Of a DNA stretch of 64,000 nt, positions 53,357 to 63,952 are shown piece after piece; position 1 is the stretch's first letter; the number at the start of each line of letters is the position of its first letter. Under the pieces are notes generated by a model that was not told the DNA's origin, did not search any database, and saw only the letters and a program-made list of their open reading frames with translations. Source of the stretch: Mycoplasma marinum. Its GTDB lineage: Bacteria > Bacillota_I > Bacilli_A > Mycoplasmatales > Metamycoplasmataceae. Both the position numbers and the translations under genes were made by a program. The stretch covers positions 27,813 to 91,812 of the forward strand of contig NZ_PSZO01000002.1 in assembly GCF_004335975.1 (NCBI RefSeq), read 5' to 3'.

Positions 53357-53765
53357 AAAATAAACTAACTACATATCAAAACAAAACAACTATAGGTAAT
53401 AAATAATTAACTGGTGTTGCTGATGGTATTAAAAAGAATAATATAAATGTTGCAATAACTAATACTAATCCATTAATCCATGAACTCATATATACTTTTC
53501 TATCTAGTGATTTCTTTGATTTAATTCCTAATAAAACAACTATTAAAAGGACTATTATTTCTATTGCCATTGATACAATTTTTAGTGAAATAATTTTTGT
53601 ATTTTCATTTCCTGGTAGTGATTCAATTGGGATAAGGTGTCATGAAAAAATAAAAGGTTGCAGCCACGTCATAATAATTTGGAATACTGAAAAAATAGTG
53701 ACTAATGTCAAGACAAATAATGTTGCTCTAAATTTTTTTCTAGAATATGGGACTACTCTTTTCAC
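53355..53765 (-). CDS. Four-helix membrane protein upstream of malF
   Basis: 136 residues with four membrane segments (about 14-36, 58-80, 91-108, 112-132). Start is GTG at 53765 with GAAGG before it, overlapping the preceding gene's end by a few bases' distance. No family recognised. Its stop lies inside the malF operator. Co-transcription with malFGK by read-through is possible; no terminator was seen between. Confidence 0.72.
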
Positions 53766-53767
53766 AT

Positions 53768-54271
53768 TTACCTTCTTTTGTTAGCTAATTCTTGTCTTAA
53801 TCTTTGCCTATAAGAAATTAATTGAGATAATCATATAAGAACTGAAATACCAATAATACCATTTAGGATACCAACAATAATTGCAAAGGCATCTGATTGT
53901 ACAGTATAAAACGGTGTTGAAATAGCATTACTTATAAATAAAATAACTCAAAAAACACCAAAACCTAGACCTAATCTAAATTTAGATATCCCCATTCATA
54001 AAATAATCATAAACAAACCCATGACAAGAGTATTACCAATAATTGTAAAAATAGCTCTAAATTTGACATACGCATTCATATTATCAATCGTTGGCTTCTT
54101 CCCGGAACTTATAACTATTTTTTCCACTTCTTTAATATCATAAGTATTTATTCAATACACATTAGCAACTATTAGCATAGTTATAGTAAGACCTACTAAA
54201 ATCATAGTAAAAATAGCCATTTTTCTGTCGAAGTGTAATTTATATGTATCTTTTTTAAGTATTATTGACAT
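53768..54271 (-). CDS. Four-helix membrane protein
   Basis: 167 residues. Membrane segments near 17-38, 72-95, 103-122 and 130-150, a Lys/Arg-rich C-terminus (RQRLRQELANKRR). No family recognised. TATAAT at 54278-54283 is 6 nt before the ATG, no SD. First gene of a pair with the preceding entry. Confidence 0.74.
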
Positions 54272-54277
54272 ATATCA

Positions 54278-54283
54278 ATTATA
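54278..54283 (-). promoter_or_regulatory. -10 box of 54271 gene (leaderless type)
   Basis: TATAAT followed by TGATAT and the ATG. Confidence 0.6.
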
Positions 54284-54299
54284 GTCAAAAAATATTTAT

Positions 54300-56282
54300 T
54301 TAATAAAATGATCTATCACTTTTTTTAGTATTAATTAAAATTGTTGAATTGGGCTCTGCAATGCCTATTTTATTTTTATTTTTAAGTTTGTTATCAAAAA
54401 TAATTTGACCACTTGATTCATAAATATATTTCTCTTCTCTAAAATTATGAATTATACGGATTTTCCCTTCAGATGTTTTTATATTAAAATCAATAACCCC
54501 TTTCTCCATTGATACATAGTTAAAAGTATAGCTTTCGTTGATTTCTTCTGAATTACTTAAATTGAAGAATGATGTTCTTAGTTTAAATTTATTAATTTCA
54601 GATATAAAGGCAAATATATCTCTTTTGATTTCTTCTGTTAAATTTTCCCATCTCAATCCATTTACGTAATCTGTAGTTTTATAGGTATTTTCATTAAACT
54701 CAGTTGTCCCTAAGTTGAAAATATCTATTGCTAAATCGGTTTTATGAACTCTTTCATAATCTTGTCCTGAAATATCATTTGGTTTTGTATAAAGCATCTC
54801 AGTTCCTTCTAAAAAGAGAGAACGGCCTTGTAAGAATTGTTGCATCATCACTACTTGTCTATAATATTCAAATTTTGTTACTTTATCACCTTTGACAGTT
54901 AAATTTACTTTGTCTCACATTGTATGCCCATCATGACACGCTGTGTAATTTAATAAAACACTTGTATTGTTAGTGAATCTTTCATATTTTCCAGTAGCGA
55001 TATTTGATGGTGCTTCTTTAAAATCCTTAACATTACCTATAATAGAGGCCAAATAATTAGGAAATTCTTTTAAATTACCTCCAATAACTCCTAATGCAAA
55101 TCCATCACCGTCATCTTCTCCTTTAATAGAATTTCTAGTTGTATCATTAAAATATGCAAAGTCAAATTCATTATCAGAATGACCCTTTATTAAACCATCT
55201 TCATAAGGGATATCACTTCAAGGTCAAGCTTCACCGTGAAGAATTATGTTAGGTTTGATTTTCCTTAATTTTTTCGTTAATATTTCTATAGTTTTTCGAT
55301 CGGTAAAACATGAAAGATCAAATCTGAATCCATCAACATCATAAGTTTCGACAAAGTGAATAAGAGAATCAACAATTATTCTTCTTGCCATTTTTCTTTC
55401 GGATGCAAATGCAGGTTGATCAACCGGTTTAATTTCACCACCTTTTCTAAAGTAGTATCCAGGGATTACATTGTTAAGTATTGAATTGTGGAATAAGTGA
55501 TTGTAAACAACATCATTTATAACTTTAATATTGTTTTCATGCATATATTCAACCAAATTTTTAAATTCCTTCATTCTTGAATAAGGATTTTCTGGATTTG
55601 TTGAATACCACCCATTTATAGAGAAATAATTATGTGGATCGTACCCTCAATTATAGTTAGTGTTTCAACCACTACCATCCCCTTTTAATAAAATTGATTT
55701 ATTTTTTTCATTTAATGCGTAACAATTATGAATAGGGAGAAATTGAACATGTGTAATATTTAATTCCTTCAAGTGTTCTGCAAATTTAATTTCTTTAAGC
55801 GCATTAAATGAACCAGGAATTGCAACATCTTTTCTAAGTGATGTTAAATCTCTAATGTGGGCTTCATATATTATTGGTTGTGGTTTCGTTATTTCATTAA
55901 GTTTGAATAATTTATTGGTTTTTTCAAAATTCACAAATGCAGCTTTTCCAATTTCAGTATTTTTACCTTTTCAATCAAATGCAGACATTGATTTTGCATA
56001 TGGATCAAGCGCTAAATTAGTAGAACCATCTTCTTGAGTAATTTTATAATGATAGAAATAGCCATCAATATCTTTTGTAATTCTTCAAGTTCAATTAGGA
56101 CTATCAAAGGTACCTTTAATTGTTTCAATTATTTCTTCTTGATTATTTTTATCATAAATTATTAAATCAACTTGTTGTGCAAAGGGATGTCATAAATTAA
56201 CATTCCATGTACCCTCAATTAAATTAGCACCATATTTAGTACTTAAATCTGCTAATTCTTCATATTGTTCCCATTTTTTCAT
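54300..56282 (-). CDS. Pullulanase-type GH13 alpha-glucan hydrolase
   Basis: 660 residues, no signal peptide, so intracellular. N-terminal CBM48-like domain (about 15-115), then the pullulanase marker YNWGYDPHNYFS, and the GH13 regions: I INDVVYNH, II DGFRFDLSC (nucleophile Asp), III ILHGEAWPW (acid Glu), IV TACHDGHTMWD. It should cleave alpha-1,6 branches of maltodextrins imported by the neighbouring ABC system. RBS AAAGGAG before the ATG at 56282. Confidence 0.9.
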
Positions 56283-56310
56283 ATCTACTCCTTTGGTTTG
56301 TATTAATAAA

Positions 56311-56316
56311 ATTATA
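56311..56316 (-). promoter_or_regulatory. Pullulanase gene promoter, -10 box
   Basis: TATAAT about 29 nt before the ATG; ATACATGT at 56337-56344, near the expected -35, weakly resembles part of the maltose-gene operators. Confidence 0.45.
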
Positions 56317-56499
56317 TCTTTGATAATAATTATTAATACATGTTATAACAAGAAAAAAATATTGTATCTATTAAGTGAAACTTGATTTAATTATTATTTC
56401 TTATATATTGGTAAACACAAATGAAGTGACAAATGAATATACCTTTTATAAAAGTTTTCTTTATAAAGTTTAATACTTTTAAAAAGCGAACTTTACATA

Positions 56500-56505
56500 T
56501 ATAAT
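56500..56505 (+). promoter_or_regulatory. pepF promoter, -10 box
   Basis: TATAAT 24 nt before the pepF ATG with AAAGGTGG in between. Confidence 0.55.
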
Positions 56506-56529
56506 AAAGTATATTGAAAGGTGGTAATT

Positions 56530-58308
56530 ATGATTGAACCAGTATTAGTTGCAGATGTGAAATTATCTTATAAGAATAAGAAAGAATATGAGAGTGATTT
56601 AGTAATTTTAAGAGAGGCGTACAAAGAGTTTTCTAAAAAGGATTTCTTGCCAATTAATAAACTTAATTTAATTGATTTTAATGAGTCTTTAAACTTAATA
56701 AGAGGAAAAATGGAGTATTTATTTACATATCTTTTTGTACAATTCCATTCAGACACAAGAAAAACTGAAATAATGGATGAAGCACAAGAATTATTAGATT
56801 TAAGCGATTCATTAGGAATTAAAGTGGATACATTTACAGATAAATTAGTTGAATTTGGTAAAGAGAAAACAATGGCAATAATTGAAGAGTGTGAAGAATT
56901 GAAAATTTGAAAAGAAACATTTTCTCAGTTACTAAGATCGCAAGTTAAATCTTTAAATAAAGATGAAACTAAAGAAAAAGAAAAAAGAGAGAAAGAATTT
57001 ACAAAAATGAGTATTGAAGCTGAAAAACTTGGTAACAAACCCCTTGTTCATCACTTTGAACATGAAGGTAAAAAATACACAGATGACGAAAGTAATGTCC
57101 TTGCACTAAACCCGAATACTAGTAGGGATTTAAGAAAAAAAATATTCATGCACAACACTTTAGATAAGAGAGAGAATAGGGAAGAAATCGAAACGATGAT
57201 TGCTGAATATGCAAATAAAAGAATAGAATACCTAAAAATGTTTGGATATAGTTCATATGATCAATTTGTTGGAATATCAAGAGATGAAGAACCTTTGTTT
57301 GCAAAAAATATAATGCTTTCTTCAAAGGAACTTTTCAAAGAAATTCACTCTAAATATATTTCAAGATTAAATGATTATAGAAAACAAAAATTTGGTTGAG
57401 ATACAATTATGCCTTGAGATGAATTATCTTATCCTTCAGAAATTGTTGATATTCCTTATCAAGAAATAATTAATTTCTATCAAAATGAAATCAAGGATAT
57501 ATTCCCTAAAGAAAGTCAATATATTATAGATAATTTTTCTAAAAAAGGAACACTTGCAATTATCGAGAGTGAACACAAATATAATGGAGCTGCCGCAACT
57601 TGAACAGGTAAAAATAATACTTACTATGTAACTCAAAGTTATGTTGCAAGCATTCCTTATTCAGCCTCAACACTGGCACATGAAATTGGTCATACAATGC
57701 ATATCGTTGCAGCAAAACTTAATAAACAAGTTGAAGAAGCTAGATTCTCACTTGCAATTGGTGAAGGTATTGCAGATACATTCTCAATGTTGTTTGCTTT
57801 TGCTTCAATGGATAAAGGTGCTCCATATGCAAAAACTATTGCTTATGAGGCACTTGCAAGACTAATGCAAGTTACAAGTGCATTTTCATATAATACATTA
57901 GCAGAAGATGCTCTATATGTTAAAGGATGAAAAGGTGAAGAAATCCTTAAAGAAGATATTGCAAAATTTGCATATGACTTTAGAATGCAATTTAGACCAG
58001 ATGGTAATCCTATCATTGTCGATGGTGAAAATATAACAAAAAAATTATCAACAATGAGATATTTCTCAGTTGGAAGCCATTATACTTTTTCAAGTTATAC
58101 TATCTCATTCATTATGGCTATCTATTTAGCAGATCAAATTAGAAAAGGAGATACTTCAACATTTATTAAAATTCTAAATATGGGTGCTGAAGAATATTCA
58201 ACAAATCATATATTGGAAATGGTTAATATTGATATTACATCAAAAGAAGTTAAGGATGTTGTTTTAAAAACTGTTGAAGAAATTACAGAATACATTATCA
58301 ACAAATAA
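56530..58308 (+). CDS. pepF: Oligoendopeptidase F (M3 metallopeptidase)
   Basis: 592 residues. Zinc motif TLAHEIGHTMHIVAA (HExxH near 380) with the downstream Glu in LAIGEGIADTFSM, plus the M3B N-terminal helical domain and the end FSSYTISFIMAIYLADQIRKGD. It degrades short peptides in the cytoplasm. I place the start at ATG 56530, five bases after AAAGGTGG, rather than the GTG at 56521. Six TGA codons are Trp. Confidence 0.94.
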
Positions 58309-58336
58309 AAAAATAGGATTTATGTCCTATTTTTTA
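58308..58336 (+). terminator. Bidirectional terminator between pepF and DHH genes
   Basis: AAAAAATAGGA-TTTATG-TCCTATTTTTT: the stem with A and T runs can serve both converging genes. Confidence 0.8.
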
Positions 58337-58342
58337 TATTTG

Positions 58343-59308
58343 TTACTCTTCAAATTTAGAAGGTAAAGCAATTAATTCATCAATAATTTGATCTACTTCT
58401 TCTCAAGATTTTGGAGGACAACCAGAAGCACGAACATGTCCGCCGCCACCATGGGAAATAGCAACTTCTGATGTATTGCATCCCAACGATCTAAATTCAG
58501 CTATAATTCCTTCTTCTGGATCTTTATCAGACATTTCTACAAAGATTGCTCATCTATCAAAACCTTCAATATTAGCCATTTGATTAACTTTAATCTTAAG
58601 ATTTTTACCACCAAATTTTTCAGAAGCAGTTTTATCAGCTTTTAAAAATGTTAAATTATCTTTAAATTGCATATTGTTAAGGATAAATTGTGCAATCTCA
58701 ATATCATCTTGTGTTCTTCTTTTTAGCTGTTGGTACAAGAAATCCATTTTTTCATTTGAAATAAAATGTAGTAGTTTTCCAAATGATAAAACTGGATGTG
58801 GGTTAGACCTTGAATAAACAAAGTTCCCAGAATCTGTAAGAATACCAATTGCTAAATGGAAAGCAATATCTTCATTATATTCGACTTCAAGTTCTTCAGC
58901 AATTTCAACAGCTTGTAATGATGAAGCTATTCATGAAGATTCAATTCATGTAACATCATAATCATAATCTGGTGTATTTCTATGATGGTCAAAACAAATT
59001 TTTGTTTTACCTTTTGCAAATTCTTCTTTCCTGTCAATTCTATTAAAGGCAGAAGTATCCCCAATAACTGTTGTTCATGTTTCATCAATCTCTTCTTTAA
59101 TTAAAGATTCATCTAGTTCTATCCATGGAAACCTATCAATAATTGCTTCTCTATTAATTACTCAAGCAATTTCTTTTTCCGGGAATGCTTGCCTAAGTGC
59201 TTTAGCTAGACCATACGAAGATGAAAGTGTATCACCATCTGGATTAATATGGTGGAATAAAGCAATCTTATCGGCTTCTTTAAGTTTTTTTATAATTTCT
59301 TGTTTCAT
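58343..59308 (-). CDS. DHH-DHHA1 phosphoesterase, tandem copy 1
   Basis: 321 residues. ALFHHINPDGDTLSSSYGLA, VIGDTSAFNRID, CFDHHRNTP and the DHHA1 box ISHGGGGHVRASG. Of the MgpA/NrnA type: 3'-5' degradation of nano-RNA and pAp. It is clearly paralogous to the next gene and follows its stop by 8 nt. AGGAG precedes the ATG. Confidence 0.9.
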
Positions 59309-59316
59309 TTTATCTC

Positions 59317-60273
59317 CTATTTAGCAGCAATTAGCGCTTCCATGATTTGTTCTGCTTCATTTCAATCTCTTGCCCTAACACCAGCAGCTCTTTTGTGTCC
59401 GCCACCATTAAATTTCATAGCAACTTTAGAAACATCGCACCCAAGCGATCTTGTAGAACCTTTAATATAAGGATTCCCTTCTTCGTCATCAACTTCTGTA
59501 AAGATTGCTCATCTATCAAAACCTTCAATATTACCCAATCTATTCACTTTTATTTTAATATCTTTTTCTTCAATACCAAGTTCTTCTAAATTTTGTTTTG
59601 TAACTTTTAAGTAAGTTAAATTTTCTTTATACTGAACGTTGTTTCACATAAATTGTTCAATCTCAATATCTTTTTTAGTTCTTTTTCTCATTGAGTTAAA
59701 CAAGTGATCTATTTGTGAATCCTCTATAAATTGTAATAAGAAACCATATGATTCCAACGGCATTGGGTCTCCTAGTGAAAATGCAAAATTACCAGAATCA
59801 GTAAGAATCCCAATTGCTAAATGAAAGGCAATTTCCTTATCGAATTCAACACCTGAAACTTTAGCAATTTCAACCGCTTGTAATGATGAAGCTATTCATG
59901 AAGATTCTTTTCAAAAAATATCATATTCCATAGTTGGATTATTCTGGTGATGGTCAAAACAAATTTTTGTTTTACCTTTTAAATATTCTTCATTGCGATC
60001 TATCCTTGAAATGTCAGAAGTATCTCCAACTATAGTAATCCAAGTTTCATCAATTTCATCAATAAATACCTCTTCTTTAAAATTTATAAAAGGAAATCTC
60101 CTAAATAAATCAAACTTATTTGCAACTACTTTTATTTCTTTTTCAGGAAAGGCTTTTCTTAAAGCTAATGCAAGCCCATATGAAGAAGATAACGTATCTC
60201 CATCAGGGAACTTGTGATGAAATAAAGCAATCTTTTCAGATTCTTTAATTTCAGTAATTATTTTTTTTATCAT
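59317..60273 (-). CDS. DHH-DHHA1 phosphoesterase, tandem copy 2
   Basis: 318 residues with ALFHHKFPDGDTLSSSYGLAL, VGDTSDISRID, CFDHHQNNP and FNGGGHKRAAG. First gene of the tandem pair. Compared with copy 1 the motif starts HHKFPDGD, all metal ligands kept, so both should be active. SD AGGAG before ATG 60273. Confidence 0.9.
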
Positions 60274-60325
60274 ATTTCTCCTTAAATGCTATTAAATTAT
60301 ACCCCAAAGATATATTTAAAATGGT

Positions 60326-60331
60326 TATAAT
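60326..60331 (+). promoter_or_regulatory. -10 box of membrane nuclease gene (leaderless type)
   Basis: TATAAT followed by ATTTGC and the ATG at 60338. Confidence 0.6.
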
Positions 60332-60337
60332 ATTTGC

Positions 60338-61402
60338 ATGAAAAATAAAATTAAATTAGCAGTACTTACAACTACTTTTTTAGCATTGCCAATAGTAGCG
60401 ATTTCTTGTGGAACTACTACTAAAAAAGAAATAAAATCACCAGATAAGGGTGTAATATCACAGCCAACAATAGCTCCAACTTTAGATGATTCAAAAGAAT
60501 ATAAAATAGGATTTTGAAATGTTTTAAATGACGGAAAGGACAAAGGTTTTAAAAATAAAGCTATTGCGAAGGTTATAAAATATACCAAGATGACATTGGT
60601 AGGTCTTGCAGAAATAGATGATACTGTCGCAGTTAAAACAATTGCAGAGTATTTATCAGAATATACCCAAAACCCTTGGAAAGCTATTTACACAAAGAAA
60701 AAGTCAGGCGCTTCTGATGCTGGACCTAGTGTAAAAGAAGATTATGGTTTTGTTTATCGTTCTGATTTATATACCCCTGAGAATTTTGAAAATACACAAA
60801 CTCCTGGTCAAATATATTCGAATCCAATAACAAATAAAATGGAATATCAAAGACCACCTTATGGAGTTAAATTCAAAACTAAAAAATCTGAATTTACTGC
60901 AGTCATAACTCATTTAGATGGCCCAGGTAAAAATAATAAGAGACATGAGAAAAAAGATCATCATGGGAATGGATACCAAGAAGTTTGAGAAGCACAAAGA
61001 ACAAAAGAAGTTATGGAATGATTTGATTCATTGGATGGAAAAAATAAAAACATGATTTTTATGGGTGATACAAACATAAAAACATCTTATAATAATGAAC
61101 CATTTATACCATTGATAAAAAGTGGGTATAAACCGCTTTTAAAAACAGGGAAAGGTTTTGAAACTTCATTAGGAAAAACTAAAAATAAATATTCAAATAC
61201 CTATGACAAAATATTTACAAATATTAAAAATGCCCATAATGGAAATCATTATCCTCTATACAATGTATTTCAAGATAAAATATTAGTTGAATCTGAATTT
61301 AGAAAAGAAATTATGGCTGCAAGACAAACTCAATATAAAAATATCATTAGTTCAGGTATATCTGATCATTGCCCAGTTTTTGCAGACTACAAATTTTCAT
61401 AA
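60338..61402 (+). CDS. Membrane nuclease lipoprotein (endonuclease/exonuclease/phosphatase fold)
   Basis: 354 residues. Lipobox LPIVAISCGTTT near residue 24. DNase I-like motifs in order: IGFWNVLN, LVGLAEIDD (metal Glu), VITHLDGPG, MIFMGDTN (Asp/Asn), YDKIF and SSGISDHCPVFADY with the catalytic Asp-His. Such MnuA-type enzymes digest host nucleic acids at the mycoplasma surface. Leaderless-type start. Confidence 0.9.
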
Positions 61403-61411
61403 ATAACAAAT

Positions 61412-61438
61412 AAAAAAAGAGCTTTGTTGCTCTATTTT
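61412..61438 (-). terminator. Terminator after ychF (probably bidirectional)
   Basis: Minus-strand AGAGC-AACAAA-GCTCT followed by seven T; the plus-strand reading also gives a weak terminator for the nuclease. Confidence 0.7.
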
Positions 61439-61457
61439 ATTTACTCTATTTTATTTA
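61430..61457. repeat. 14-nt tandem repeat at the end of ychF
   Basis: CTCTATTTTATTTA twice without a gap; the ychF stop lies in the second copy. Confidence 0.8.
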
Positions 61458-62554
61458 TTAATTCTAAAATGACAAACATCACCATCGTTCATTATATAAT
61501 CCTTACCTTCTAATCTAGCTTTACCTGCATCTTTTGCACCTTGTTCTCCACCATTATCAATATAATCTTGATAAGCAATGACTTCAGCTCTAATAAATCC
61601 TTTTTCAAAATCAGTATGAATTACTCCAGCACAAGCTGGTGCTGACATTCCGTTTTTGAATGTTCAAGCCCTAACTTCTAGAACACCAGCTGTGAAGTAT
61701 GTTGCAAGATTTAATAAAGCATAAGTAGCTTGAATTAATCTATCTAAACCAGATTCAACAACTCCTAAATCATCAAGAAACATTTGCTTGTCCTCACCTT
61801 CAAGTTGAGATAACTCATGTTCTATTTGTGCTGATATACCAATTGCTCCTGCACCTTGTTTTTTTGCTTCTATTTTTAATTCTTTAAATAATGGAGCATC
61901 TTCAGGATTTGCAACAAATGATTCATGTACATTACCAACATAAATTATTGGTTTTAAAGAAAGAAGATTATAGCCTTTAGCTGTTTTAAATTCTTCTTCA
62001 GTTAATTCTACTTTACGAGCTGGGATTTCTTTTACAAAGGCTTCTTCTAGTTTTTTTGCAACTGTAAGTTCATGCATCAAAACTTTATCTTTTGTTGCTA
62101 AAGCTCTTTTTTCAACTCTTTTTAAAACATTTTGCACTGTATCCATATCCGCAAATAATAATTCTAAATTAATTACTTCCATATCTCTAACTGGATCAAT
62201 ACTCCCAGAAACATGAGTAATATTTTCATCATTAAAGCATCTAACCACTTGCACAATTGCATCTGTTTCTCTAATATTTGCTAAAAATTTATTACCGAGC
62301 CCTTCACCCTTTGATGCTCCCTCAACCAATCCTGCTATATCAGTAAATTCAAATGTCGCTGGTAAAATTCTTTCTGGTTTTACAAATGTTGCCAATGATT
62401 CTAATCTTTTATCCGGAACATTTACTACTCCGACGTTTGGTTCGATTGTTGCGAATGGGTAGTTTGCTGCTTCAACTTGTGAATTTGTAATTGCGTTAAA
62501 TAATGTAGATTTACCGACGTTTGGTAGTCCAACAATTCCTGCTGTTAATGCCAT
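61451..62554 (-). CDS. ychF: Redox-regulated ATPase YchF (Obg-like)
   Basis: 367 residues, usual length. [49 protein letters not shown], and the TGS-type end [17 protein letters not shown]. Relatives prefer ATP to GTP and bind ribosomes. SD AGGAG before the ATG, nine bases after the stop of the small membrane protein. Confidence 0.96.
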
Positions 62555-62563
62555 ATTTTCTCC

Positions 62564-62806
62564 TTATTTATAAATATTTTTTGGTTTGATAATTCTACTA
62601 TAAGTTGCACTTGTTCCAAGTTGACCGGTTTTATCATCTTGTTTTTTTACATTTTTTATTGCAAAAGAAATCCCTATTGCCATTGATGCAGTAATTGCTA
62701 TTACAACTATAGGCAAAATAATTTTATATATCTTATGTTTTTTATTACTTATTAATAATTTTTCTTTCTTTTGTTTTTTGTTTAATTTTGTATCATTATC
62801 ATTCAT
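62564..62806 (-). CDS. Single-pass membrane protein
   Basis: 80 residues: Lys-rich N-terminus, one helix (about 30-50, IILPIVVIAITASMAIGISF), and a polar C-terminus. No family recognised. I take ATG 62806, since it lies 6 nt after TATAAT (62813-62818) like other leaderless starts here, rather than the ATG at 62812 that touches the box. Expressed with ychF. Confidence 0.7.
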   Translation of the reverse strand: MNDNDTKLNKKQKKEKLLISNKKHKIYKIILPIVVIAITASMAIGISFAIKNVKKQDDKTGQLGTSATYSRIIKPKNIYK

Positions 62807-62812
62807 AAACAT

Positions 62813-62818
62813 ATTATA
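62813..62818 (-). promoter_or_regulatory. -10 box of small membrane protein-ychF (leaderless type)
   Basis: TATAAT with 6 nt to the ATG at 62806. In the 309-nt gap 62807-63115 nothing else is recognisable. Confidence 0.55.
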
Positions 62819-63115
62819 GCAAAATGCACTAATTATTATTTTTATAATATAATGGATACTTCATCGTTAATTTTTGCAATTAAAAAATATTGTTGAAAAG
62901 GCACTTTTTTTTATAAAAAAATGGCTAAAAAATGTAATGCATATTTTTTTAGTTTTTAAACAATGTTTATGCTATATTTTTTTAAATTTCCAAGATTTTT
63001 ATATGATGTATAATGTTTTGGTTATATTGTTAATTATCAAAAAATAAATATAAAATAGCATAAAAATATTTGATTAATCTTGATATTAATATCGAGATAT
63101 TTAAAAGGAGAGAAA

Positions 63116-63694
63116 ATGTATAGAGTATTTGCAGAGGGCCATATAGAGGTTATTACAGGACCAATGTTTTCTGGTAAATCAGAAGAGTTAATTAAAAGAA
63201 TTAAAACTCTTGGATTTGCCAAAGTTAAGACACTTGTTATAAAACCATCAATTGATGATAGATGGGAAAAGGGAAAAATTATTTCTAGAGCTGGAGTATC
63301 TGTTGATACCACACAAGCCAAAACAGCTAAAGAAATTTTAGAGTATTGAGATGAATCCTATAAGGCCATAGCAATAGACGAAGCTCAATTCTTCGGCAAA
63401 GAAATCGTTGATATTGCAGTTAACCTTGCTAACCAAGGAGTTAGGGTTATTGTTTCTTGTCTAGATACCGATTTTCAAGGAAAACCTTTTGCAAGTTCGC
63501 CACAATTATTATCAGTTGCTGAGTTTGTTTCTAAATTACAAGCAGTATGCTTCCAATGTGGGTACGCAGCATCTATGACATATCGAAAGACTGACTCTCA
63601 AGAGACTGTTGTTGTTGGTGATAAAGAATATGAAGCAAGATGTAGAAGTTGCCATTTCAAGGGTACAAATGAGAAAAAAAATGACGCTCAATAG
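63116..63694 (+). CDS. tdk: Thymidine kinase (type II)
   Basis: 192 residues. P-loop ITGPMFSGKSEELIKR, IDEAQFF (Walker B), CLDTDFQGKPF, and the lasso domain zinc site CFQCG...CRSC. It phosphorylates thymidine and deoxyuridine in salvage. AAAGGAG is seven bases before the ATG. A hairpin terminator starts within its last codons. Confidence 0.96.
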
Positions 63695-63704
63695 CGTCTT
63701 TTAT
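63683..63704 (+). terminator. Terminator overlapping tdk 3' end
   Basis: GACGCT-CAAT-AGCGTC followed by TTTTAT; the stop codon lies in the loop and stem. Confidence 0.8.
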
Positions 63705-63727
63705 ATTCAAAAAATGGGTAAAAAAAA

Positions 63728-63804
63728 TGGGGCGGATGACGGGAATTGAACCCGCGAATGTCGGTACCACAAACCGATGTGTTAACCACTTCACCACATC
63801 CGCC
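63728..63804 (-). tRNA. tRNA-His (anticodon GTG), CCA and G-1 encoded
   Basis: Acceptor GCGGATG/CATCCGC with the additional G-1 opposite C73, which identifies tRNA-His. Anticodon stem TCGGT/ACCGA with loop TTGTGGT, T arm GCGGG-TTCAATT-CCCGT, genomic CCA. TATAAT at 63833-63838 lies upstream. Confidence 0.95.
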
Positions 63805-63832
63805 ATTTTATTTGCAAACTAATTGCTTTATT

Positions 63833-63838
63833 ATTATA
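63833..63838 (-). promoter_or_regulatory. tRNA-His promoter, -10 box
   Basis: TATAATAATAAAGC, the same 14 bases as before tRNA-Tyr. Confidence 0.6.
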
Positions 63839-63921
63839 CATAAAAAATATTAAACCATTGATTTTTTTACAAAAAAATAATAAAAAAACCTTAATTTATT
63901 TGTATATTAGGATAAAAATTT

Positions 63922-63950
63922 AAGACACAACTCGGAAAGGGTGGTGTCTT
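63922..63950 (+). promoter_or_regulatory. Hairpin presenting the Shine-Dalgarno of the last gene
   Basis: AAGACAC (63922-63928) and GTGTCTT (63944-63950) pair; the loop carries GGAAAGGGTGG, the likely ribosome binding site of the gene at 63953. This could tune translation. Confidence 0.4.
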
Positions 63951-63952
63951 TT

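Noticed and set aside
62819..63115. AT-rich spacer as a replication origin
   Set aside because: No DnaA boxes or dnaA/dnaN neighbours seen.
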